Both the position numbers and the translations under genes were made by a program. A stretch of DNA of 6,882 nucleotides from JAWXUT01 sp044426075 (GTDB taxonomy: Bacteria > Bacillota > Clostridia > Christensenellales > DTU072). The stretch covers positions 1-6,882 of the forward strand of contig JAWXUT010000093.1 in NCBI GenBank assembly GCA_044426075.1. Direction: 5' to 3'. Under the pieces are notes generated by a model. It saw only the letters and a list, made by a program, of their open reading frames with translations, made no database searches and was not told the DNA's origin. This document shows positions 1 to 5,312 of the stretch, piece after piece. Numbering within the stretch: the first letter of the stretch is position 1; the number at the start of each line of letters is the position of its first letter.

Positions 1-1156
1 TAGTTACGCGCGCCAAAATAGAAACAGTCACTATTTCTGTAGAATAGTCGCCTAAATCCCTAAAAACATCTAATAATTCGGTTAGAATTTCTGCTGCAAC
101 CATATAATTGCCCTTTACCTCATTATTCAACGCATTAAACAGCGCTAAATATGGATATTTATAATCCATCTCTTGAGTTGGGATGTTGTATGCGATTAAG
201 AAGTTTCTTAGTTTCAATAAACCTCTGCACGTATCGTGGAATAGCATCTTTAAAGTAGAATCTAATCCATCATAATTTTTTGTTTTTGCATAAAGAGATA
301 TTGCCTCATATAGCGAATCGTGCTCAGCTAAAAAGTCCGCATATCTATCAAACAATTGGATTTCATTGTATTTTGCGTTTATGTCCGCATATTTATCTGC
401 AATACTCAACAGATATTCACGCAAAGAAGTGTGTAATCTAAAATATCTATCGTCTCTAGTTGTAACATAATATTCTTTGCGACTTAAATATTCTAAAACT
501 TTAATTGCGTCTGGATTTAGCATTGCAACAAACTCTTTCCTTACGGCAACTAGTTCGCTGATATAAACCAAAAAGCCTATATCTTCTTCGCTAATATCCT
601 CTAAATATTCTGAATAGTTGATGCTTCTTTTTCTGCTTCCCAAAATAGTTTCATCTATAAGTTTTGGATGTTTTGAACCAAAATTCATATAATTTATGTC
701 CAAGAAAATATCCGAACTCAACACTATTTTTAAATTAGGAGGACTGTAACGAATAATACGCTCAAGTAGCTCCATATTGAAATTAGCTGGCAAATGCTCA
801 AGCCTTTCTAAAATCATTACACATTCGCCTTTTATGTTTGAAATGTGATTTAATACAGCAGAAATTGCAACCTTTTCATCGTTGAATTCTGATTTGCAAT
901 ATAATAGTTGGTGTAATTTTTGTTTTAATGACAACAACTCTGGTCTTCCGCCCAAAACTTTTTGGATAAGTGTATACGTGAATAAACGCATATCATCCAT
1001 TAAAGAATTAAACCAATAAACATTGCGATATCTACAAGACAACTCTGTCAAGAAGTCAGTTTTGCCCGAACCAGAAGGAGCAAACAACATTACAGTTGAT
1101 GCCTTATCTGCCATGATATCATTTATTAAAGAATTAATATTTACTTCGAAATTCAT
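1..1156 (-). CDS. MalT/LuxR-type STAND ATPase transcriptional regulator, N-terminal part (3' end outside window)
   Basis: The frame is open from an ATG at 1156 to the window edge, giving 385 residues of a longer protein. A Walker A motif (APSGSGKT, residues 26-33) lies near the N-terminus. It is followed by WFNSL at 48-52, a Walker B-like strand CVMILERLEHL (112-122) and PPNLKIVLSSD (139-149), the order and spacing of the MalT ATPase. YFRLHTSLREYLL (238-250) matches the MalT-family block that closes the NTPase/winged-helix region, and residues 260-385 look like TPR-type helical repeats. In this family the NTPase is a ligand-controlled switch and DNA binding lies at the C-terminus (LuxR HTH or BTAD), which is not visible here. 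The usual second acidic residue of Walker B is Arg118, so ATP hydrolysis may be weak. The start is supported by GAGGAG at 1160-1165 and a promoter upstream. The family call is fairly secure; the effector and target genes are unknown. It may control the divergent small genes. Confidence 0.75.
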   Translation of the reverse strand, partial: MNFEVNINSLINDIMADKASTVMLFAPSGSGKTDFLTELSCRYRNVYWFNSLMDDMRLFTYTLIQKVLGGRPELLSLKQKLHQLLYCKSEFNDEKVAISAVLNHISNIKGECVMILERLEHLPANFNMELLERIIRYSPPNLKIVLSSDIFLDINYMNFGSKHPKLIDETILGSRKRSINYSEYLEDISEEDIGFLVYISELVAVRKEFVAMLNPDAIKVLEYLSRKEYYVTTRDDRYFRLHTSLREYLLSIADKYADINAKYNEIQLFDRYADFLAEHDSLYEAISLYAKTKNYDGLDSTLKMLFHDTCRGLLKLRNFLIAYNIPTQEMDYKYPYLALFNALNNEVKGNYMVAAEILTELLDVFRDLGDYSTEIVTVSILARVT

Positions 1157-1187
1157 AGACTCCTCACAAAATTATTATTGTAAATAT

Positions 1188-1216
1188 ATTGTAAATTAAA
1201 AGTAAAAAAAAGTCAA
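1188..1216 (-). promoter_or_regulatory. sigma-A promoter of the STAND regulator gene
   Basis: On the minus strand, TTGACT (1211-1216) and TACAAT (1188-1193) are separated by exactly 17 bases. Predicted transcription start is near 1181, giving a leader of about 24 bases that contains the GAGGAG site. A second TACAAT at 1177-1182 is an alternative -10 without a good -35 partner. Confidence 0.65.
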
Positions 1217-1239
1217 GCGATATCCACAAATAAATTAAA

Positions 1240-1270
1240 TTGTCAAAAATTAGCATTTTGTGCATATAAT
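1240..1270 (+). promoter_or_regulatory. probable sigma-A promoter of the small-gene pair
   Basis: On the plus strand a perfect TATAAT (1265-1270) has TTGTCA (1240-1245) 19 bases upstream, longer than the optimal 17. The long spacer may mean an activator is needed. The predicted start near 1277 falls right at the AAGGAG site, so the leader would be only about 13 bases. The two divergent -35 boxes are 23 bases apart, a layout that suits shared regulation. Confidence 0.5.
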
Positions 1271-1289
1271 GATAAAAAAGGAGCGGACA

Positions 1290-1571
1290 ATGAATTTAGG
1301 CGAATATATCAAGAAAAAAGAAGCAAATACTGACAAAAACAAGCAAAATCCGACAAACAAGAATACCAACGCGCAAGATATTTACAACAAATATTCTTCA
1401 TATGACGAGCAACAATTAATGCAAGAGCTATTTAAAAATGCAGAGCAAAGCAGAAACAATGGGGAATTAAATAACAACATGTTAGACCAATTTTATGCAC
1501 AAGCACAATCTATGCTAACAAAGGAGCAAGCCGAGCGTATGCAAGAATTAATTTTGCAATTAAAGAAGTAG
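1290..1571 (+). CDS. small charged helical protein of unknown function (93 aa)
   Basis: I do not recognise this protein. The ATG at 1290 is chosen because AAGGAG (1278-1283) precedes it by 6 bases; an upstream in-frame GTG at 1260 overlaps the promoter and is rejected. Residues 1-29 are polar, Lys/Asn-rich and probably disordered. Residues 30-93 look fully helical, with a regular pattern of hydrophobic positions (DIYNKYSSYDEQQLMQELF, then MLDQFYAQAQ, then LTKEQAERMQELILQLK), suggesting a small helical bundle or a protein-interaction module. There is no signal peptide, membrane segment, Cys or metal motif. It is the first gene of a two-gene operon, with the next gene 7 bases downstream, and is divergent from a STAND regulator. 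Asn and Gln are abundant, as in its partner. Coding status is well supported by start signals and operon layout; the function is unknown. Confidence 0.75.
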   Translation: MNLGEYIKKKEANTDKNKQNPTNKNTNAQDIYNKYSSYDEQQLMQELFKNAEQSRNNGELNNNMLDQFYAQAQSMLTKEQAERMQELILQLKK

Positions 1572-1578
1572 GTAGTAT

Positions 1579-1938
1579 ATGGATTTAAGCAGTCTTTTAC
1601 CAATGTTTATGCAGACGAACAACCAAAATGGTTCCCCTGATTTAAGTAGTATGATGAATATGTTTAGTGGAGGCAATCAAAATATGCAACCTAACAATAT
1701 GATGAATATGTTTAATATGTTCAATAATATAAACAGCAAGCCCGCACCACCGCCACGGGAGCAAACGATTAAAGAAAAAATTGTAAAAGAAAATATGCAA
1801 CAAGGCTTTAATTATGGTGCCACGCAAAACACAAACAACACGCGCAAAAATGTTGACAATATTCGCGACTTTGCCCCACCAGATATAATGAGGATACTCG
1901 AAATGATGACGCATTTAAATAACAGAAATCGTGACTAA
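1579..1938 (+). CDS. Met/Asn-rich small protein with internal repeats, unknown function (119 aa)
   Basis: This is an unrecognised protein starting 7 bases after the previous stop, with a weak GTAGGTAG-like site overlapping that stop, so translational coupling is likely. It contains 15 Met and 23 Asn in 119 residues. The N-terminal half holds three related units: DLSSLLPMF (2-10), DLSSMMNMF (21-29) and MMNMF (41-45), each a short amphipathic hydrophobic patch separated by Asn/Gln/Gly linkers. A Pro-rich hinge (SKPAPPPR, 53-60) leads to a charged helical segment (EQTIKEKIVKENM, 61-73). Near the C-terminus a conserved-looking block, DFAPPDIMRILEMMTHL (97-113), may be an interaction helix. There is no signal peptide or true membrane segment. 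An oligomer or coat-like protein, or a partner-binding protein, are possibilities only. Its 3' end is 7 bases from the convergent E1 gene, with no terminator visible between. Confidence 0.7.
   Translation: MDLSSLLPMFMQTNNQNGSPDLSSMMNMFSGGNQNMQPNNMMNMFNMFNNINSKPAPPPREQTIKEKIVKENMQQGFNYGATQNTNNTRKNVDNIRDFAPPDIMRILEMMTHLNNRNRD
1650..1714 (+). repeat. 17-bp in-frame direct repeat inside the Met/Asn-rich gene
   Basis: The 17-base sequence TATGATGAATATGTTTA occurs at 1650-1666 and again at 1698-1714, exactly 48 bases (16 codons) apart and in the same frame, coding for MMNMF both times. A third, looser copy follows (AATATGTTCAATAAT). This suggests recent internal duplication of a short peptide unit. 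Confidence 0.85.
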
Positions 1939-1945
1939 CGCCCTC

Positions 1946-4297
1946 TTATCTATCAAGCAATTCAAGAACTTCGCTAACAATACCTTCAGTTTGAGGAAAA
2001 TAGTGTTTGTTGTATTCATATGGAGGAATAACGCTGTCGGCGCCTCCCAAAATTTTGGGGGCTTTTTGTAGTGAACCAAAACACGATTGGCTAACCCTAT
2101 ATGCTATATCTTCCATTATAGAACATCTTACAACTGCATCTGTAACCATAAGGAGTTTGCCCGTTTTTTTAACGCTGTCTTCAACGATGCTTATATCAAA
2201 TGGAACAACGCTACGCATATCTATTAATTCCGCACTAACGCCCATTGCATTTAGCTCTTTCACTGCGTCATAGGCGCGATAAAGCGCAGCACCAAGTGTA
2301 ACTATTGTAACATCACCGCCACTAACTTTTATGTCGCCCTTGCCAATTTCTATATAATATTGATCTTTAGGTACACCCTCTTTTTCAAATATTTCTTTTT
2401 GATTATATAGTGACTGACTTTCAAAGAATATTATAGGATTGCTATCTGCAAGGCAGCTGTTCATCAAGCCCTTACAGTCATATGGAGTTGCACCATAAAC
2501 CACTTTTAAACCTGGCACGTGTGCAACCAATGCCGTCCAGTCTTGGCTATGTTGGGTGCCATATTTTTGTCCTATAGATACCCGAACTACAATTGGCAAT
2601 GAAAACTGACCCGCGCTCATAGTATGCCATTTTGCAAGCTGATTTAAAATTTCATCACCCGCACGAGCCATAAAATCTGCAAACATAATCTCAATTATTG
2701 CTCTTCCGCCCATAAACGCATAGCCTATGGATGACGATACAATTGCCGCTTCTGATATGGGGGTATTAAACAATCTACTATATGGTAAAAGTTCTGTCAA
2801 ACCGCGATACACGCCGCATATCCCGCCCCAATCGCGCACTTCTTCGCCATATGCAATTAACGTAGGGTCTTCATAGAATTTATCCACAATCGCTTCAAAT
2901 ATACTATCCCTAATGGTTATATCTTTTCTTGACAACAAATTGAGCTCTTGCACTCTTGGGCTAGCAGATTTTTCTGCAAGAACATTGCTTTTTTGTGCTA
3001 ATTCTACTTTATTATTGTTGGAAAAACGCAACCCTTCTAAATATTTAGGTTGTTTTATCATATCAAAATACGGAGATATATTATCATCTGTAACTAATTT
3101 TGTTATATTAATTAAGCGCTCAACAACATTTCTCTCTAGCTTTTTAACAGACAATGCATCAACAGCACCGCTTTCTGTAATTTCTCGCTTAAACTTTGCA
3201 ATTGGATCTTTTTGTGACCACGCTTCAATTTCTTGCTGTTCTCTGTAACTCATATTGTCAGACATAGAATGCCCTTCCAACCTATATGTAACAACATCCA
3301 ACAAAACTGGCGTTTCACCGCGTTGTATACCACTCTTTTTGCGTCTGTACGCGTCAACAACAGCAAACAAGTTGTTGCCATCAATGCGCTCAGCAAACAT
3401 CTGTGAGGGCGTAATTCCAGCCCCTACGCGCGCAAGCATATCATAACCCATTGTTTCACCACGTGTTTGACCACCCATTCCGTATCCATTATCGCTAATT
3501 GCAAATATAATAGGAAGCCCACCGTTCTTGTTCCACAAATATTTATATTGGTCCATTGAAGCAAAATTCATACTTTCGTATAGCACGCCACAGCCCATAG
3601 CCCCATCACCGGTGTTGCTAACTACTATGCCACCACGCTCGTTTACCATATTAAATAAACTAGCTCCAGTTGCAATAGGCGCAGCTCCGCCCACAATTGC
3701 GTTGTTTGGATATATTCCAAATGGTGCAAAAAACACGTGCATACTTCCGCTCATGCCCTTCTGAAAACCCGTTGACTTAGAAAAAATTTCACTTAGTGCG
3801 CCATAAATCAAAAAGTCTTTTGCCAACTCTTTGACCGAAACACCACTACTGTGCGCTTCTATTATTCTCAAATTGTCACCACAATTTACGTTTTCCATAA
3901 TACGCATTAAGCTGTTGTCATCTAAAAGTTCAATTGAACGCATTCCCTTTGCAATAAGCTCACCATGACATCTGTGTGAACCAAATATAACGTCATCATT
4001 GTTTAACGCAAATGCTTGACCTACAGCGCTTGCTTCTTGCCCAATAGACAGATGCGCTGGACCATTGTATTTATGCTTGTATCCATAATAACCATTGTTA
4101 TCTTTAATCTCTTTTATAACAGTTTCTGCCTCGCGCAAACAAAGCATACTCTCTAGCATTGAATAAAGCTCCAAACTTTCAAATTTGGCGCAAGACTCTT
4201 TACTGCAAAGATTATACTTGTTTACATCAATATCCTTAAATGATATGGTGCTTGACGCAAGTAATTCAGTTGGATTAATAAATTGGCTTTTTGGCAT
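1946..4297 (-). CDS. fused alpha/beta E1 of a thiamine diphosphate-dependent 2-oxoacid dehydrogenase (783 aa)
   Basis: One polypeptide carries both E1 subunits. Residues about 45-375 are E1-alpha: GSHRCHGELIAKG (106-118), the thiamine diphosphate motif starting GDG (230-232) and ending DN (269-270), and the phosphorylation-loop signature EGHSMSD (341-347). After a linker (about 380-455), residues about 456-783 are E1-beta: YGEEVRDWGG (483-492), RLFNTPISEAAI (508-519, with the cofactor-activating Glu516) and GTQHSQDW (580-587, with the active-site His). Known E1 enzymes decarboxylate a 2-oxoacid (pyruvate, branched-chain oxoacid or acetoin) and pass the acyl group to a lipoylated E2; the substrate cannot be read here. 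Compared with classical E1-alpha, about 10 residues are inserted inside the cofactor motif (SMDQYKYLWNKNG, 247-259). The start is an ATG at 4297 with AAGAGGA at 4301-4307. It appears to be a single-gene transcript with no E2 or E3 in the window, and ends 7 bases from the convergent gene. Confidence 0.92.
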   Translation of the reverse strand: MPKSQFINPTELLASSTISFKDIDVNKYNLCSKESCAKFESLELYSMLESMLCLREAETVIKEIKDNNGYYGYKHKYNGPAHLSIGQEASAVGQAFALNNDDVIFGSHRCHGELIAKGMRSIELLDDNSLMRIMENVNCGDNLRIIEAHSSGVSVKELAKDFLIYGALSEIFSKSTGFQKGMSGSMHVFFAPFGIYPNNAIVGGAAPIATGASLFNMVNERGGIVVSNTGDGAMGCGVLYESMNFASMDQYKYLWNKNGGLPIIFAISDNGYGMGGQTRGETMGYDMLARVGAGITPSQMFAERIDGNNLFAVVDAYRRKKSGIQRGETPVLLDVVTYRLEGHSMSDNMSYREQQEIEAWSQKDPIAKFKREITESGAVDALSVKKLERNVVERLINITKLVTDDNISPYFDMIKQPKYLEGLRFSNNNKVELAQKSNVLAEKSASPRVQELNLLSRKDITIRDSIFEAIVDKFYEDPTLIAYGEEVRDWGGICGVYRGLTELLPYSRLFNTPISEAAIVSSSIGYAFMGGRAIIEIMFADFMARAGDEILNQLAKWHTMSAGQFSLPIVVRVSIGQKYGTQHSQDWTALVAHVPGLKVVYGATPYDCKGLMNSCLADSNPIIFFESQSLYNQKEIFEKEGVPKDQYYIEIGKGDIKVSGGDVTIVTLGAALYRAYDAVKELNAMGVSAELIDMRSVVPFDISIVEDSVKKTGKLLMVTDAVVRCSIMEDIAYRVSQSCFGSLQKAPKILGGADSVIPPYEYNKHYFPQTEGIVSEVLELLDR

Positions 4298-4309
4298 ATA
4301 TCCTCTTAT

Positions 4310-4333
4310 TAGTTAACTACGATACCAGGTATC
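4310..4333. promoter_or_regulatory. tandem palindromes, likely operator of the E1 gene
   Basis: A perfect 13-base palindrome, GATACC-A-GGTATC (4321-4333), lies 1-2 bases downstream of the predicted transcription start of the E1 gene. It is followed at once by a second perfect 10-base palindrome, TAGTTAACTA (4310-4319). The position, between start site and ribosome binding site, fits a repressor site that blocks initiation or early elongation. No regulator gene for it is recognisable nearby. Confidence 0.55.
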
Positions 4334-4341
4334 TAATATAT

Positions 4342-4370
4342 ATACTATCAATAAAACATCAATTTGTCAA
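4342..4370 (-). promoter_or_regulatory. sigma-A promoter of the fused E1 gene
   Basis: On the minus strand a perfect TTGACA (4365-4370) and TAGTAT (4342-4347) are 17 bases apart. The predicted start is near 4335, about 38 bases before the ATG. The near-consensus strength implies that expression is limited by a repressor rather than by weak boxes, in line with the palindromes just downstream. Confidence 0.7.
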
Positions 4371-4393
4371 TAGAAACACTGTTTTGATTAATT

Positions 4394-4424
4394 AAAAAAA
4401 GCCGACACACTGTCGACTTTTTTT
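4394..4424 (-). terminator. Rho-independent terminator of the tRNA operon
   Basis: On the minus strand a 7-bp stem, GTCGACA pairing with TGTCGGC (one G-U pair), has a GTG loop. It is flanked by seven A before and seven T after, so the A/U tracts extend the stem. It begins 1 base after the CCA end of the last tRNA gene and separates the tRNA transcript from the E1 gene. On the plus strand one stem pair becomes a mismatch, so the hairpin favours leftward transcripts. Confidence 0.85.
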
Positions 4425-4425
4425 G

Positions 4426-4500
4426 TGGAGCGGGAGACGGGATTCGGACCCGCGACATTCGCCTTGGCAAGGCGACGCTCTACCACTGAGCCACTCCCGC
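4426..4500 (-). tRNA. tRNA-Gly (anticodon GCC)
   Basis: A full cloverleaf can be drawn: acceptor GCGGGAG with CTCCCGC, discriminator T, CCA encoded, D arm with GTGGTA, and anticodon loop TTGCCAA. The T loop reads TCCGAAT, so position 55 is C rather than the usual T (pseudouridine). It is the last gene of the cluster and has its own candidate promoter. Confidence 0.95.
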
Positions 4501-4524
4501 ACATTGTTATGTGCTGTGATATTT

Positions 4525-4553
4525 ATTATACAATATGATTAAATATTTGTAAA
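4525..4553 (-). promoter_or_regulatory. internal promoter in front of tRNA-Gly(GCC)
   Basis: On the minus strand TTTACA (4548-4553) and a perfect TATAAT (4525-4530) are 17 bases apart in the 79-base gap between tRNA-Leu and tRNA-Gly(GCC), the longest spacer in the cluster. The predicted start is near 4518, 18 bases before the mature tRNA end. It would allow extra expression of this glycine tRNA. Confidence 0.6.
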
Positions 4554-4566
4554 CTATATTGTATAA
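4526..4566. repeat. 11-bp perfect inverted repeat overlapping the internal promoter
   Basis: TTATACAATAT (4526-4536) and its exact reverse complement ATATTGTATAA (4556-4566) are separated by 19 bases. The left arm covers the -10 box and the -35 box lies in the loop. No run of U follows the stem on the minus strand, so it is not a terminator. It could be a binding site, a processing hairpin, or a chance product of AT-rich sequence. Confidence 0.6.
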
Positions 4567-4579
4567 GTTTTTTATTTTT

Positions 4580-4663
4580 TGGTGCGACCGAAGAGACTTG
4601 AACTCCCACATCGTAGATACTAGATCCTAAGTCTAGCGCGTCTGCCAATTCCGCCACGGTCGC
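4580..4663 (-). tRNA. tRNA-Leu (anticodon UAG)
   Basis: Class II tRNA with acceptor GCGACCG pairing with CGGTCGC, discriminator A, CCA encoded, anticodon stem CTAGA/TCTAG with loop CTTAGGA, a variable arm after it, and a normal T loop (TTCAAGT). It reads CUA and probably other CUN codons. Confidence 0.95.
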
Positions 4664-4666
4664 ACG

Positions 4667-4742
4667 TGGTGATCCATCGGAGGCTCGAACTCCGGACCCT
4701 TTGATTAAAAGTCAAATGCTCTACCGACTGAGCTAATGAATC
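4667..4742 (-). tRNA. tRNA-Lys (anticodon UUU)
   Basis: Acceptor GATTCAT pairs with ATGGATC (one G-U), discriminator A, CCA encoded. The anticodon stem TTTGA/TCAAA encloses CTTTTAA, and the T loop is the standard TTCGAGC. Only 3 bases separate it from tRNA-Leu. Confidence 0.95.
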
Positions 4743-4776
4743 ATATTATATATTAAGTTAAGGTGCTAAGTAGTTA

Positions 4777-4851
4777 TGGCTGGGGTGGCTGGATTTGAAC
4801 CAACGAATGCGGGAGTCAAAGTCCCGTGCCTTACCGCTTGGCGACACCCCA
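4777..4851 (-). tRNA. tRNA-Gln (anticodon UUG)
   Basis: Acceptor TGGGGTG pairs with CACCCCA except at the weak first pair, typical of tRNA-Gln; discriminator G, CCA encoded. The anticodon stem CGGGA/TCCCG encloses CTTTGAC, giving anticodon UUG, and the T loop is TTCAAAT. Confidence 0.95.
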
Positions 4852-4870
4852 CTATTTACTTTAACTAACT

Positions 4871-4947
4871 TGGGGTGAGTAGTGAGGATCGAACTCACGA
4901 CCTCTAGTGCCACAAACTAGCGCTCTGCCTACTGAGCTATACCCACC
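4871..4947 (-). tRNA. tRNA-His (anticodon GUG)
   Basis: Acceptor GTGGGTA pairs with TACTCAC, discriminator C, CCA encoded. The extra 5' G (position -1, base 4947) opposite C73 is the tRNA-His identity element and is encoded here. The anticodon stem CTAGT/ACTAG encloses TTGTGGC. Confidence 0.95.
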
Positions 4948-4965
4948 ATGTAGTGTGCTTTTAAT

Positions 4966-5042
4966 TGGCGAGCCTGGAGGGATTCGAACCCGCGGCCTAC
5001 GGCTTAGAAGGCCGTTGCTCTATCCAGCTGAGCTACAGACTC
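4966..5042 (-). tRNA. tRNA-Arg (anticodon UCU)
   Basis: Acceptor GAGTCTG pairs with CAGGCTC (one G-U), discriminator G, CCA encoded. The anticodon stem ACGGC/GCCGT encloses CTTCTAA, giving UCU for AGA and AGG codons, which are the arginine codons expected to be frequent in such an AT-rich genome. T loop TTCGAAT is normal. Confidence 0.95.
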
Positions 5043-5055
5043 ACTGTATACTTTT

Positions 5056-5129
5056 TGGAGCGGGTGAAGGGAATCGGACCCTCGCGGCCAGCTTGGAAGG
5101 CTAGTGTTCTACCATTGAACTACACCCGC
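5056..5129 (-). tRNA. tRNA-Gly (anticodon UCC)
   Basis: Acceptor GCGGGTG pairs with CACCCGC, discriminator T, CCA encoded, D arm with AATGGTA, and anticodon stem CTAGC/GCTGG around CTTCCAA. The T loop reads TCCGATT, again with C at position 55, as in the other glycine tRNA of this cluster. It is the first gene of the operon, about 23 bases from the predicted transcription start. Confidence 0.95.
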
Positions 5130-5158
5130 ATAGCGTATCCGCCTCGTAAAGCTTGATT

Positions 5159-5187
5159 AGTATATAAAATTTGATAAGATTTGTCAA
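5159..5187 (-). promoter_or_regulatory. strong promoter of the seven-tRNA operon
   Basis: On the minus strand a perfect TTGACA (5182-5187) and TATACT (5159-5164) are 17 bases apart, with the start near 5152. The bases just upstream of the -35 box (about 5190-5230) are A/T tracts resembling an UP element, as expected for a stable-RNA promoter. The stretch from here to 5312 holds no gene and no convincing terminator for the upstream gene. Confidence 0.8.
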
Positions 5188-5312
5188 ACGATTTTTACTA
5201 TATTTTTAAAAATTTATTAAAATATTTTTTCGTGTGCAACTTTTGGCATTTTGTTAAGGAAAAACGCGATTTTTGGCAAAGCAGCACTTACAATCTTGTT
5301 TGGCTGCGCATT

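Noticed and set aside
1260..1289. GTG start extending the 93-aa small protein upstream by 10 residues
   Set aside because: The extension overlaps the -10 box and has no ribosome binding site, while the ATG at 1290 has AAGGAG at ideal distance.
1642..1914. 90-codon open frame on the minus strand
   Set aside because: It is antisense to the Met/Asn-rich gene, with a His/Ile-rich translation produced by the repeated ATG/AAT codons on the other strand.
2007..3764. Several plus-strand open frames of 63-111 codons
   Set aside because: All lie antisense within the strongly supported E1 gene and have no start signals or recognisable domains.
4745..4750. TATAAT on the minus strand just ahead of tRNA-Lys
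   Set aside because: It lies only 2 bases from the mature tRNA 5' end, so transcription would start inside the tRNA, and there is no -35 box at the right distance.
4426..5129. tRNA cluster as a possible integration site for a mobile element
   Set aside because: No integrase gene and no repeated tRNA 3' fragment were seen on either side.
4907..5156. Two short plus-strand open frames across the tRNA cluster
   Set aside because: They are the well-known false proteins made by translating the reverse complement of tRNA genes.
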